The notes beneath the pieces are model-generated. The model searched no databases, was not told the DNA's origin, and saw only the letters and a list, made by a program, of their open reading frames with translations. The translations under genes and the position numbers were made by a program. A DNA stretch of 49,051 bases from Anaerolineae bacterium (GTDB lineage: Bacteria > Chloroflexota > Anaerolineae > B4-G1 > DUEL01): contig JAFGEI010000120.1 of the NCBI GenBank assembly GCA_016931695.1, forward strand, positions 1 to 49,051. The letters are read 5' to 3'. The first letter of the stretch is position 1, and every line of letters starts with the position of its first letter. Of this stretch, positions 16,890-26,049 are shown piece by piece.

Positions 16890-18242
16890 TTGACCACGCT
16901 GCTGGTAAAAAATGCCGAGTTGTTAATCACGATGGACGACGCGGACCGCCGCATCGCTGGCAGCGGCCTCTTTGCCTGCGACGGCGCCATCGAGCAGGTG
17001 GGGCCGATGGAGCAACTGCCCGCCACGGCCGACCAGGTCGTCGACGCCAGGGGGATGATCCTCTTGCCGGGGCTGGTCAACACCCACCACCACCTCTACC
17101 AGACCCTGACCCGCGCCGTGCCGGCGGCACAGGACGCCCCCCTCTTCCAGTGGCTCGAGACCCTCTACCCAATCTGGGCCGGCCTGACCCCGGAGGCGAT
17201 CTATACCAGCGCCCTGATCGGGCTGGCGGAGCTGGTGCTCTCTGGCTGCACCACCGCCGCCGACCACCTCTACATCTACCCCAACGGCTGCCGCATCGAC
17301 GACGAGATCCGCGCCGCACAAGAGATCGGCGTCCGCTTTCACGCCAGCCGCGGTTCGATGAGCCTGGGCGAGAGCAAGGGCGGGCTGCCGCCCGACCGCG
17401 TGGTCGAGGACGAGGATTTCATCCTGCGCGACACGCAGCGGGCCATCGAGACCTACCACGACCCCAACCCTTACGCCATGCTGCGCGTCGTCGTCGCCCC
17501 GTGCTCGCCCTTCTCCGTCAGCCCCGACCTGATGCGCGAGTCGGCGGCGCTGGCCCGCTCCTACGGGGTCCATCTGCACACCCACCTGGCGGAGACGCTG
17601 GACGAGGAGTCGTTTTGCCTGGAGCAATTCGGCCGCCGGCCAGTGGGCTATGCCGAGGAGTTGGGCTGGATCGGCGGCGACGTCTGGTACGCCCACGGCG
17701 TACACATCAACGAGCCCGAGATTGGGCTGCTGGCTCAAACCGGCACCGGCATCTGCCACTGTCCCAGCTCCAACATGCGCCTCGGCTCCGGCATCGCCCC
17801 GGTGCGCGCCTACCTCGACCGCGGCGTCAAGGTTGGCCTGGGCGTCGACGGCTCGGCCAGCAACGACAGCTCGCACATGCTGGCCGAGGCACGGATGGCG
17901 CTGCTGCTGCAGCGGGTCACGGGCAACCCCGCCGGCCTCTCCGCCCGCGAAGCGCTCCGGCTAAGCACGCGGGGCGGCGCGGCGGTGCTGGGCCGCGATG
18001 ACGTCGGCCAGCTCGCCCCCGGCAAGGCAGCCGACCTCGTCGGCCTGCGCCTGGAGCGGCTCGACTATGCCGGGGCGCTGCACGACCCCCTGGCAGCGAC
18101 CGTTTTCTGCGCCCCGCAGCGGGTCGATCTCGCCGTGATCAACGGGCGGGTGGTGGTCGAGGGCGGGCGGCTGCTGACCATCGACCTGGGGCCGGTGGTC
18201 GAGCGGCACAACCGCATCGCGCAGGAGCTGGTAGCGGGATAA
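16890..18242 (+). CDS. Amidohydrolase, 8-oxoguanine deaminase type
   Basis: 450 aa from TTG 16890. The TTG is chosen because GGAGGG lies 8 nt upstream and the promoter rules out earlier starts. The metal site is visible: NTHHHLYQ, HTHLAETLDEE, WYAHGVHIN and GVDGSASNDSSHM. The LFQWLETLYPIW and HASRGSMSLGESKGGLPPD stretches match the 8-oxoguanine deaminase group, which also contains hydroxyatrazine hydrolases, so the exact substrate needs a test. It probably removes the amino group of oxidised guanine or a related ring in the cytosol. It starts a group of damage- and nucleobase-related genes. Confidence 0.85.
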   Translation: MTTLLVKNAELLITMDDADRRIAGSGLFACDGAIEQVGPMEQLPATADQVVDARGMILLPGLVNTHHHLYQTLTRAVPAAQDAPLFQWLETLYPIWAGLTPEAIYTSALIGLAELVLSGCTTAADHLYIYPNGCRIDDEIRAAQEIGVRFHASRGSMSLGESKGGLPPDRVVEDEDFILRDTQRAIETYHDPNPYAMLRVVVAPCSPFSVSPDLMRESAALARSYGVHLHTHLAETLDEESFCLEQFGRRPVGYAEELGWIGGDVWYAHGVHINEPEIGLLAQTGTGICHCPSSNMRLGSGIAPVRAYLDRGVKVGLGVDGSASNDSSHMLAEARMALLLQRVTGNPAGLSAREALRLSTRGGAAVLGRDDVGQLAPGKAADLVGLRLERLDYAGALHDPLAATVFCAPQRVDLAVINGRVVVEGGRLLTIDLGPVVERHNRIAQELVAG

Positions 18243-18265
18243 TCGATTCCCGCCAGGAGAGAGCT

Positions 18266-18955
18266 ATGTGCGGTCGTTTCACGTTATTTGTCGATCCTGC
18301 AGGTCTGTTGGAACTCTTTCCCTGGCTCGAGCTGCCGGGCCAATGGACGCCGCGCTACAACGTCGCGCCGTCGCAGCCGGTCGCCGCAGTGCCCAACGAC
18401 GGTCAGAACCGGGTCGATTTTTTCCACTGGGGACTGATCCCCTTTTGGGCCAAGGAGCCCCAAATCGGCAGCCGCATGATCAACGCCCGCGCCGAGACGC
18501 TGGCCGAAAAGCCGTCCTTCAAGGCGGCCTACCGGCGGCGGCGCTGCCTGGTCCTGGCCGATGGCTTTTACGAGTGGCGCAAGGAGCCGGGCCAACGGGG
18601 AAAAACGCCCTTCTACATCCACCTCGAATCGCGCGATCCCTTTGCCTTTGCCGGGCTGTGGGAGACGTGGCGCGCCCCCGGCGACGCGGTGATCCGCTCT
18701 TGTACCATCATCACCACCGCGCCCAACGAGCTGGTCGCTCCCATCCACAACCGCATGCCGGTCATCCTCGACCCCGCGGCGTACGAACTGTGGCTCGATC
18801 CGGTGGAGCGGGAGCCCAATGAACTACAAGAATGGCTGCGGCCCTACCCGGCAGAGCAAATGGCCGCCTATGCCGTGTCAGCGCAGGTGAACGATCCGGG
18901 CAACGACTCGCCCGACTGCGTGCGGCCCATCGTCGCCCCACCCTGCGGCGGGTAA
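18266..18955 (+). CDS. SRAP domain protein (YedK/HMCES family)
   Basis: 229 aa. The catalytic Cys is residue 2 (MCGRF), exposed after removal of Met. Other family residues are present: the Asn of MINARAET, the Glu of GFYEWRK and the His of PIHNRMPVIL. These proteins trap abasic sites in single-stranded DNA through a thiazolidine link. It is located between an 8-oxoguanine deaminase and a nitroreductase, which suits a damage-response context. Length and motif order are normal for bacteria. Confidence 0.95.
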   Translation: MCGRFTLFVDPAGLLELFPWLELPGQWTPRYNVAPSQPVAAVPNDGQNRVDFFHWGLIPFWAKEPQIGSRMINARAETLAEKPSFKAAYRRRRCLVLADGFYEWRKEPGQRGKTPFYIHLESRDPFAFAGLWETWRAPGDAVIRSCTIITTAPNELVAPIHNRMPVILDPAAYELWLDPVEREPNELQEWLRPYPAEQMAAYAVSAQVNDPGNDSPDCVRPIVAPPCGG

Positions 18956-18981
18956 GCGCCGTCCAAGGAAAGGAGGCAAGG

Positions 18982-19530
18982 ATGGAAACCAAGCTGCTCG
19001 ACATCCTGCGCGCGCGCAAGGCGACGCGCGCGATCGATGCCCGCCCGGTGGAGCCGGAAAAGCTGGAAGCAATCTTGGAGGCGGCGCGCCTCTCCGCCTC
19101 CTGCTTCAACAACCAGCCGTGGCGCTTCCTGGTCCTCACCGAACCCGCCGGGCTGGAGAAAGGGCGGGACGCCCTCTCCCGCGGCAACTATTGGGCCAGG
19201 ACGGCGCCGGTGCTGATCTATGGCTACTCCCAGGCCGACCTGGACTGTGTGATCGGCGGCGTGCGGGAGTACTACCTCTTTGACCTGGGGATGGCGGTGC
19301 AGAACGTCCTGCTGCAAGCGACTGAGCTGGACCTGGTCGCCCGGCCGATGGCCGGCTTTTCGCCCAAAAAGGTCCGCCAGGCGTTCGGACTCTCCGACGA
19401 CGTCCGGGTGATGGTTGCCATCGCTGTCGGCTACGAGGGGGACATTGCGACACTGGAGGAGCAGCACCAGGAGATGTCGCGGGCGCCGCGGGAGCGCAAG
19501 GCGCTGGAAGAAATCGTCAGTTTCAGGTGA
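18982..19530 (+). CDS. Nitroreductase family protein
   Basis: 182 aa. The FMN-binding N-terminus is shown by ILRARKATRAIDARPVEP and the SASCFNNQPWRFLVL motif. The middle has YLFDLGMAVQNVLLQATEL and the end FGLSDDVRVMVAIAVGYEG. Such flavoproteins reduce nitro groups, quinones or flavins with NAD(P)H. AGGAGG lies 5 nt before ATG 18982. The stop overlaps the next ATG by one base (TGATG). Confidence 0.88.
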   Translation: METKLLDILRARKATRAIDARPVEPEKLEAILEAARLSASCFNNQPWRFLVLTEPAGLEKGRDALSRGNYWARTAPVLIYGYSQADLDCVIGGVREYYLFDLGMAVQNVLLQATELDLVARPMAGFSPKKVRQAFGLSDDVRVMVAIAVGYEGDIATLEEQHQEMSRAPRERKALEEIVSFR

Positions 19531-20939
19531 TGGCAATGAAACAAGCTACAACTCTGACCACGCTGATCCAAGGAGGGACGATCACCCTCCCCGAGGGGAT
19601 GATGGAGGCGGACCTGCTGGTCCAGGGCGAGCGCATCAAGGCAATCGGGCGCGGGCTGCCCATTGCCCACGACACCCTCGTCGTCGACGCCGCCGGCTGC
19701 TACGTCCTGCCCGGCGTCATCGACGCCCACACCCACATCGCCCTCGACACCGGCATCTACCGCACCGACGACGATTGGTTCACCGGCACGCGGGCGGCCG
19801 CATGCGGCGGCGTGACCACGGTGATCGATTTTGCTGCCCAGTTCCCCGGACAGACGCTGCGCGAAGCGGTCGCGGCGCGGCAGGAAGAAGCGCAAGGCGC
19901 AACAATCGACTACGGCTTTCACGTCATGGTCACCGACCTGCCGCCAGGGCGCGAGGCGGAACTGGGCGACCTGGTCGAGCTGGGCACGCCCAGCGTCAAG
20001 CTCTATACGACCTACCGGCCCAACTATTACGCCGACGACGCCACGCTACTGCGCCTGATGAGCGCCTGCGCCCGATTGGGCCTCCGCCCGCTGGTCCACT
20101 GCGAGAACGACGACATGGTCGCCGCCCAGATCGCGGCGCTGACTGCCGCCGGTGAAACCTCGTGGCAGCATCACGGCCAGTCCCGCCCGCCCCTGGCTGA
20201 ACAGGAGGCCATCCAGCGCATCCTCTTCCTGGCCGATGCGGCCGGCTGCCCGGTTCACATCTGCCACTGCTCCACCGCTCGCTCGGTCGACCTGGTGCTG
20301 AAAGCGCGGGCCGATGGCCAGGAGGCAAGCTGCGAGACCTGCCCGCAATACCTGCTGCTGGACCACACAGCATACGCCGGGCCCGAGGCGTGGCGTTTTA
20401 TCCTCCAGCCTCCGCTGCGGGAAGCCGGGGAGCCGGAGCAGCTGTGGGCGCTGGTAGAAAAAGGGGCGGTAGAGCTCGTGGTCACGGATCACTGCGATTA
20501 CACCGCCACGCAAAAGCAGGCCGTGGACGACTTGACGCGCACGCCGGGCGGGCTGCCGGGAGTCGAGACGCTGCTACCGCTGATGTTCACCTACGGCGTG
20601 GCGGGCGGGCGGCTGACGATGCCGCAGCTAGCCCGGCTGTTGTCGACCAACCCCGCCCAGTTGTGGGGACTGTGGCCGCGCAAGGGCGCGCTGCTGCCAG
20701 GATTCGACGCCGACATCGTGGTCTATGACCCGGAACCTGAGACAGCGGTTGCCGCCGGGCAACTGCACCACCAGGCAGGATATACCCCCTACGAAGGGAT
20801 GACCATCCGCGGCCAGGTCAGGGCGACGATTTGCCGCGGGCACCTGGTTTACTGTGAAAGCGAGTTTAGAGGGCGGGAGGGAGGCGGCGCGTTCGTAAAA
20901 CGATCGTCACTACCCGGCCTACCGCCAAAGCTCGCGTAG
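19530..20939 (+). CDS. Dihydropyrimidinase/hydantoinase family amidohydrolase
   Basis: About 469 aa. Metal ligands are visible in GVIDAHTHIALDTG, the carboxylatable Lys in PSVKLYTTY, His in LVHCEND and ICHCSTARS, and Asp in VVTDHCDYT. It opens dihydropyrimidine or hydantoin rings; allantoinase is the main alternative. ATG 19530 overlaps the nitroreductase stop, and a GTG 3 nt upstream is also possible. The last 21 bp overlap the end of the opposite-strand gene. With adenine deaminase at 23534 and the 8-oxoguanine deaminase it points to nucleobase breakdown. Confidence 0.88.
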   Translation: MAMKQATTLTTLIQGGTITLPEGMMEADLLVQGERIKAIGRGLPIAHDTLVVDAAGCYVLPGVIDAHTHIALDTGIYRTDDDWFTGTRAAACGGVTTVIDFAAQFPGQTLREAVAARQEEAQGATIDYGFHVMVTDLPPGREAELGDLVELGTPSVKLYTTYRPNYYADDATLLRLMSACARLGLRPLVHCENDDMVAAQIAALTAAGETSWQHHGQSRPPLAEQEAIQRILFLADAAGCPVHICHCSTARSVDLVLKARADGQEASCETCPQYLLLDHTAYAGPEAWRFILQPPLREAGEPEQLWALVEKGAVELVVTDHCDYTATQKQAVDDLTRTPGGLPGVETLLPLMFTYGVAGGRLTMPQLARLLSTNPAQLWGLWPRKGALLPGFDADIVVYDPEPETAVAAGQLHHQAGYTPYEGMTIRGQVRATICRGHLVYCESEFRGREGGGAFVKRSSLPGLPPKLA

Positions 20940-22778
20940 ATTCTCCCACAGGATGTAACCGCCGGCGATCAACACCAGCAGCCCCACCACGCTCCAAAAG
21001 AACTCGTACAGAAAAACCAGCACCGCCACGATAGACAGGCCGATGGCCACGCTGCTGAGCAGGCTGGTCAACCGGCGCCGAAAACCCGCTTCGACGAACA
21101 CAAAGAGCGAGATGATCGCCACAAATCCCCAGATGCGGTATTCCTGGGCAAAGAGAAACAAGACGACAAAGCCGAGCATCATCACACCGATGCTGACCGC
21201 CGCCCAAATCTCGGCCAGCTGCCCCATCCGCAGCTCGTCAGGCGGGGTTGGGTAATGGGCGTGGTGGATGTGCGCGCGGAGCGGGCCGCGCTCGCCAGAC
21301 TGCAGTTGGCCGACATACTGCTGCAAGGATTCCATCAGCGCCTGCTCCGTGCACATCTGCGCCCGCAGTTGATCGACCTCGTCGGCAAGCTCTTTGATTT
21401 TCTGCCGGTGTGCCTGGTACAACTTGCCCAGGTGAGGCTGACCGCGCATCGCTTCCATCTCCAGGCCCAACTGCTTCAACCCATTCGTCTTTTCCACTAC
21501 CCGGGCCTCCAGCGCCTGGTGCCGCTCCTGCACCTCGGCCTCCTGCGCCAGAGCGGCCGGCAGCGCCTGTTCCGGCGGGGGCACCTTTTCCATCCCCGCC
21601 CAGCCCAACGGATCGTACCACGAACGGCGCACCGTGCCGTCCCGGTTGTACACCGGGCCAGAAGGGGCGTTCTCTCCACCCAGGGGATCGCGGGTATACA
21701 GCCCCCACAAGCCGCGGTAGCTGGCCGCCCATGCCGGGACGGGTTCCAACAGGCAGGGCTCTGCCCAACTGTACTGCTGCCCCGGACCAATCGTCACGCC
21801 GTCGCCCCGCGCATAATCGACAAAGGGGATGCGAAAGATGCCGGTGGAATTGCCCGCTCCATCCCCCCGGTTCCCGCCGTACTGCCCCAACCGCTTGTGC
21901 CAGAATGAACGAAACCAGCCGATCACCCGATCGAGCGGCGCCAGAAAGGGGATCTCGAGCTCGATCATGTATTCGCCGCCGGTAAAATAGCTGGCGTGCG
22001 AGCCCGCCCCAGCATAGATCACGGGGTGCTCCCCCACCTTTTCCAGCTCGGGATCGTCCCAGCGGCGGCGCAGGTCGTCGCCGGCAAAATCGTGCGAAGC
22101 GTAGGCAACCCACTCGGGACGAATCTCCCCGCTCTCCGATTCGGGCCTGTCACGGGAATGGGACAGGTAGACATAGACCATCTCCCAGTCCGCCTCGTGA
22201 TCGTTGACGCCAAAAAACCCCGAGCGCCAGTTGTTATAGGCGTAAAAGAACCAGTACTGCAACGCAATCCAGCCATCCTGGCGGATCACGCGGCCGTAAT
22301 AACAGTAGCGCTCCTCTTCCGGCATCCCGGCGACAATGCGCTGATAGGTCCGGACAGCCGCGGCGGCCGTATCCCCCCGCACCCGTCCCCGCGCCAGGAG
22401 GGTGAGGGAAAATACCGCGTCGATAAAACGCGAGAGATAGCCCACCCGCGCCAGCCGCCCTCGCCCGGCATGGAAAGTATGCTGCGGGGCCTGGCGCTCT
22501 TTCAGGTTGTACACTGCCATTTTCGCCGCGCTGAGAGGGTCGGCAAACTTGAGAAAATGAACCTGGTCGAAATTGTCGGTCTCCAACACGACAAGATGGT
22601 CTATCGTCAGCTCGTCGGCCGGGACCAGGCAGCGCGCCTCCTCGTCCGGGCGATAAACCCACAGGCTGCAGGCGCGCACGTACGGCTCCACTTGCATGGG
22701 GAAAAACCGCTCCCCACGGGTATAGCGAATGATTGGCTCAAAACGCTGCAGCAGCTGGACGTCGTCCGATGCTCCCAT
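20919..22778 (-). CDS. Membrane protein with Vps62-like domain
   Basis: 619 aa from ATG 22778, which has a GGGAGG site. Residues about 1-400 resemble the Vps62 family first described in yeast and plants: NDHEADWEMVYVYLSHS, EWVAYASHDFAGDD, HPVIYAGAGSHASYF and the SWAEPCLLEPVPAW segment. A coiled coil of about 100 residues (AQEAEVQERHQALEARVVEK onward) follows. The C-terminus has about four membrane helices. It is co-transcribed with the small membrane protein upstream. Function unknown; the C-terminal helices suggest membrane anchoring. Confidence 0.7.
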   Translation of the reverse strand: MGASDDVQLLQRFEPIIRYTRGERFFPMQVEPYVRACSLWVYRPDEEARCLVPADELTIDHLVVLETDNFDQVHFLKFADPLSAAKMAVYNLKERQAPQHTFHAGRGRLARVGYLSRFIDAVFSLTLLARGRVRGDTAAAAVRTYQRIVAGMPEEERYCYYGRVIRQDGWIALQYWFFYAYNNWRSGFFGVNDHEADWEMVYVYLSHSRDRPESESGEIRPEWVAYASHDFAGDDLRRRWDDPELEKVGEHPVIYAGAGSHASYFTGGEYMIELEIPFLAPLDRVIGWFRSFWHKRLGQYGGNRGDGAGNSTGIFRIPFVDYARGDGVTIGPGQQYSWAEPCLLEPVPAWAASYRGLWGLYTRDPLGGENAPSGPVYNRDGTVRRSWYDPLGWAGMEKVPPPEQALPAALAQEAEVQERHQALEARVVEKTNGLKQLGLEMEAMRGQPHLGKLYQAHRQKIKELADEVDQLRAQMCTEQALMESLQQYVGQLQSGERGPLRAHIHHAHYPTPPDELRMGQLAEIWAAVSIGVMMLGFVVLFLFAQEYRIWGFVAIISLFVFVEAGFRRRLTSLLSSVAIGLSIVAVLVFLYEFFWSVVGLLVLIAGGYILWENLRELWR

Positions 22779-22794
22779 CTCTGCCTCCCTGGCC

Positions 22795-23328
22795 CTATAG
22801 ATCGGCAACCCGTCGCACGGCGGAGCGGCGCTCAACCTTGTCGGCGAAAAAGGCCGTTCGTACGTCGGCAGTGTTCAGGTAAAGGACCAAAAAGATCGAA
22901 TAGCCCATGATGACGTAAAGGATCCACGGCACCGGCGTGATCACGACAGACTTGAATTCGATGTACAGGATCAGGCTGACCATCAAGTTGATCACCTGGG
23001 TCAGCATGGCCAGCACCCAGCCAAAGCGCAGCAGGAAAAAAAATCCAACCGCCGCGACCAGGGCCAGGACGATGGAGAAAGAGAACATGACGATGCAGGT
23101 AAAGGCCTCCAGCACCCGCGTCGTCTCGAGGGACAGCTGATCGAGCTCCAGGTCCAGTTCCGATTCCACCTGGTCAAACCAGCTGTCGAGGTCCGGTATC
23201 CTGACCAGCTGCAGATAAAAGTTCCCGGCCGTGAGGACGAGCAGGCTGACGGACTGGAATAACAACAGCAAGGCAATGACGCGGATCGGCCAGGAGTATT
23301 GTTTCCGCCCACTCTTTTGAGCCGACAT
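22795..23328 (-). CDS. Small four-helix membrane protein
   Basis: 177 aa from ATG 23328, preceded by GGGAGG. One helix (IRVIALLLLFQSVSLLVL) is followed by an acidic external or periplasmic loop (DSWFDQVESELDLELDQL) and three further helices. No family was recognised. The next gene starts 16 nt downstream, so the two proteins probably act together. The acidic loop and tryptophan at the membrane edge are the only notable features. Confidence 0.65.
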   Translation of the reverse strand: MSAQKSGRKQYSWPIRVIALLLLFQSVSLLVLTAGNFYLQLVRIPDLDSWFDQVESELDLELDQLSLETTRVLEAFTCIVMFSFSIVLALVAAVGFFFLLRFGWVLAMLTQVINLMVSLILYIEFKSVVITPVPWILYVIMGYSIFLVLYLNTADVRTAFFADKVERRSAVRRVADL

Positions 23329-23473
23329 TTCACGCCTCCCACACGTGGTGAACGGACCCACGCCTGCCTGGACGAGCAGTGTCCCCAAGAGGGGGCAAGG
23401 AAAAGCACACAGGCAGGCGGCCCGAGTTGGTATACCCCATTATAGCACATCCTGCCGGGAGCCAAAAACAAAC

Positions 23474-23502
23474 TGGTCAGTTCGCCCCAAGTTGGATATA
23501 AT
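23474..23502 (+). promoter_or_regulatory. Promoter for adenine deaminase
   Basis: TGGTCA (23474-23479), a 17-bp spacer and a perfect TATAAT (23497-23502). The transcript would start near 23509, about 25 nt before ATG 23534. Confidence 0.7.
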
Positions 23503-23533
23503 ACGACAAAGCCACAATCCAAGGAGGTTGACA

Positions 23534-25258
23534 ATGGAACGAACCCGTTTTCTCGCTATCGCCCGCGGTGACGAGCCGGCCGGGCTGCTGCTCAGGGGGG
23601 GGCGCGTGGTCAACGTCTTTAGCGGCGAGATCGTCGAGGCCGACATCGCCGTCGCCGGCAGCCAGATCGTCGGCGTGGGCGACGGGTACGCCGCCGCCCA
23701 ACAGATCGACCTGGGCGGCCGCTACGTCTGCCCGGGGTTCATCGACGCCCACGTCCACATCGAATCCTCGATGGTCACGCCGTCACAGTTCGCCCGTGCC
23801 GTCGTGCCCCGCGGCACCACGACGGCCGTGACCGATCCCCACGAGATCGCCAACGTCGCCGGCACCGAAGGCGTGCGCTACATGCTGGCCGCCTCCGAAG
23901 GGCTGCCGCTGACGGTCTATGTAAACCTCCCCTCCTGCGTTCCCGCCACCCACATGGGCACCTCCGGCGCCGACCTCTCCGCCGGCGACCTGGCTGCCAT
24001 GGCCGACCTGCCGCGGGTGATCGGCCTGGCCGAGTTTATGAACGTACCCGGCGCCGTGCTGGGCCTGCCGGGCGCAAAGGAAAAACTGGCGGCGTTCCAG
24101 GGCCGCGTCATCGACGGCCACGCCCCCGGCGTGACGGGCAAGTGGCTCCAGGCCTACGTCGGCGCCGGCCCCGGCTCCGACCACGAATCGTCCACCGCCG
24201 CCGAGATGGTGGAGAAACTGCGCCTGGGAATGTACATCTTTGTGCGCGAATCGACCGGGGCCAAGAACCTGCGCGACCTGGTGCCGGCCATCACGCCGCA
24301 GAACAGCCGCCGCTGCGGCTTTGGCACCGACGACCGCCACCCACACGACCTGCTGGACGAAGGGCACATCGATTACCTGGTGCGCCTGGCCATTGCCGAG
24401 GGGCTCGACCCGATCACGGCGATCCAGATAGCAACCCTCAACAGCGCCGAGTGGTTCCGCCTCCGCGACCGGGGCGCCGTCGCCCCCGGACGGCGGGCCG
24501 ACCTGGTGGTCTTTTCCTCCCTGCAGGACGTCCGGGCCGAGATGGTTTTTTCCGGCGGGAGGCTGGTCGCCCAAGACGGCGCGCCGGTCGGACAATGGGA
24601 CATCCCCCATCCCGACGACGCGGCGGTGCGCGACACAGTACACGTCGGCTGGGAACGGCTGAGCCTGGCGATCCCGGCGCAAGAGGGGCCGGCCCGCGTC
24701 ATCGGCATCGTGCCCGACCAGATCACGACCCGGTCGCTGGTCGAAACCGTCCGCGTGGTGAACGGCGAGGTGGTGGCCGAACCGGAGCGGGACTTGCTGA
24801 AACTGGCGGTGATCGAGCGCCACCGCGGCAGCGGCAACGTCGGCCTGGGCCTGGTGCGCGGGCTGGGACTGCGGCGCGGCGCGCTGGCGGGAAGCGTCGG
24901 CCACGACGCCCACAACCTGACCGTCGCTGGCTGCGACGATCGCTCGATGCTCACCGCCGCCCGCGCCGTGGGGGACATGGGCGGCGGGCTGGTCGCCGCT
25001 GCCGGCAAAGAGGTCCTGGCCTCGCTGCCGCTGCCCATCGCCGGCCTCATGTCCGACCAGCCAATAGAAACCGTGCGCCAGCAAATGGAGCGCCTGATCC
25101 AGGCCGCCCGCTCCCTCGGCTCCCCCCTGCACGATCCGTTCATGACGCTGGGCTTTTTGGCCCTCGAGGTCATCCCCGCCCTCAAGCTCACCGACCAGGG
25201 GCTGGTGGACGTAGAGCGATTCGAGATCGTACCGCTGTTTGTGGGGAATGAAACATGA
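23534..25258 (+). CDS. ade: Adenine deaminase
   Basis: 574 aa, typical length for the bacterial enzyme. Signature stretches are CPGFIDAHVHIESSMVTP, RGTTTAVTDPHEIANV, VIDGHAPGVTG and FGTDDRHPHDLLDEGHID. The C-terminal domain has GLVRGLGLRRGALAGSVGHD and the DDRSMLTAA loop. It converts adenine to hypoxanthine plus ammonia using a dimetal centre. AAGGAGG precedes the ATG, and the frame is open upstream only by chance. The stop overlaps the NIF3 gene start (ATGA), so both are co-translated. Confidence 0.95.
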   Translation: MERTRFLAIARGDEPAGLLLRGGRVVNVFSGEIVEADIAVAGSQIVGVGDGYAAAQQIDLGGRYVCPGFIDAHVHIESSMVTPSQFARAVVPRGTTTAVTDPHEIANVAGTEGVRYMLAASEGLPLTVYVNLPSCVPATHMGTSGADLSAGDLAAMADLPRVIGLAEFMNVPGAVLGLPGAKEKLAAFQGRVIDGHAPGVTGKWLQAYVGAGPGSDHESSTAAEMVEKLRLGMYIFVRESTGAKNLRDLVPAITPQNSRRCGFGTDDRHPHDLLDEGHIDYLVRLAIAEGLDPITAIQIATLNSAEWFRLRDRGAVAPGRRADLVVFSSLQDVRAEMVFSGGRLVAQDGAPVGQWDIPHPDDAAVRDTVHVGWERLSLAIPAQEGPARVIGIVPDQITTRSLVETVRVVNGEVVAEPERDLLKLAVIERHRGSGNVGLGLVRGLGLRRGALAGSVGHDAHNLTVAGCDDRSMLTAARAVGDMGGGLVAAAGKEVLASLPLPIAGLMSDQPIETVRQQMERLIQAARSLGSPLHDPFMTLGFLALEVIPALKLTDQGLVDVERFEIVPLFVGNET

Positions 25259-26010
25259 AACGCACAGAACTCGTCGGCTATTTGGATGACTACCTGCGCA
25301 TCGCGGAATTCGAGGACAAGTCCCAGAACGGACTGCAAGTAGAAGGAGCGGAGGAGGTGGCGCGGGTCGCCTTTGCCGTGGACGCCTGCCAGGCTACCTT
25401 CGACCAGGCGGTCGCGGCCGGGGCGCAGCTGCTCGTCGTCCACCACGGCCTGTTGTGGGACAAGCCGCTGCGCCTGGTTGGCCCCCACTACCAGCGGATA
25501 CGGGCGCTGATCGCGGGGAACTGCGGCCTCTACGCCGTCCACCTGCCGCTGGACGCCCATCTCGAGGTGGGAAACAACGCCGAGCTGGCGCGGCTGATCG
25601 GCCTGCGAGAGACATACCCCTTTGCCCGTTACAAGGGAAACGTCATCGGCGTCGCCGGCCAACTGGAGCCCCCACTGGAGCTGCCGGCGCTCATCGGCCG
25701 CCTCATCCAGGCCACAGCCACGACGCCGCTTCGTGTCCTGGACCACGGCCCGCAGCAAGCGGCCCGGGTCGGCTGCATCTCGGGCGGCGCGGCGTCGATG
25801 CTCGAAGAAGTAAAGGCGGCCGGGTTGGACACGTTCGTCACCGGCGAGACCGACCATGCCACCTTCCACGACATGATAGAACTGGGCCTCAACGTCATCT
25901 TTGCCGGCCATTACGCCACCGAAACACTCGGCGTCAAGGCCCTCTCCCGCCACCTGGAGGAAAAGTGGGGCATAGAGACCGTCTTTGTGGACGTGCCGAC
26001 GGGGATGTAA
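25255..26010 (+). CDS. NIF3/YbgI-like dinuclear metal protein
   Basis: 251 aa. Metal-binding residues sit in LLVVHHGLLWD, the AVHLPLDAHLEVGNNAELA stretch and GETDHATFHDMIELGLNVIFAGHYATE near the end. The GCISGGAASMLEEVKAAGLD segment is typical. Family members form hexameric toroids; a hydrolase or cyclohydrolase activity has been proposed, but the role is still unsettled. Overlap with ade suggests a link to nucleobase metabolism here. Confidence 0.9.
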   Translation: MKRTELVGYLDDYLRIAEFEDKSQNGLQVEGAEEVARVAFAVDACQATFDQAVAAGAQLLVVHHGLLWDKPLRLVGPHYQRIRALIAGNCGLYAVHLPLDAHLEVGNNAELARLIGLRETYPFARYKGNVIGVAGQLEPPLELPALIGRLIQATATTPLRVLDHGPQQAARVGCISGGAASMLEEVKAAGLDTFVTGETDHATFHDMIELGLNVIFAGHYATETLGVKALSRHLEEKWGIETVFVDVPTGM

Positions 26011-26049
26011 CGCGCCAGGGGGTCTAAACTTGCCGCAGCCAGCGGCCTC

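Noticed and set aside
20919..20939. Tail-to-tail overlap of dihydropyrimidinase and the Vps62-like gene
   Set aside because: Short convergent overlaps are common in compact genomes and need no special explanation.
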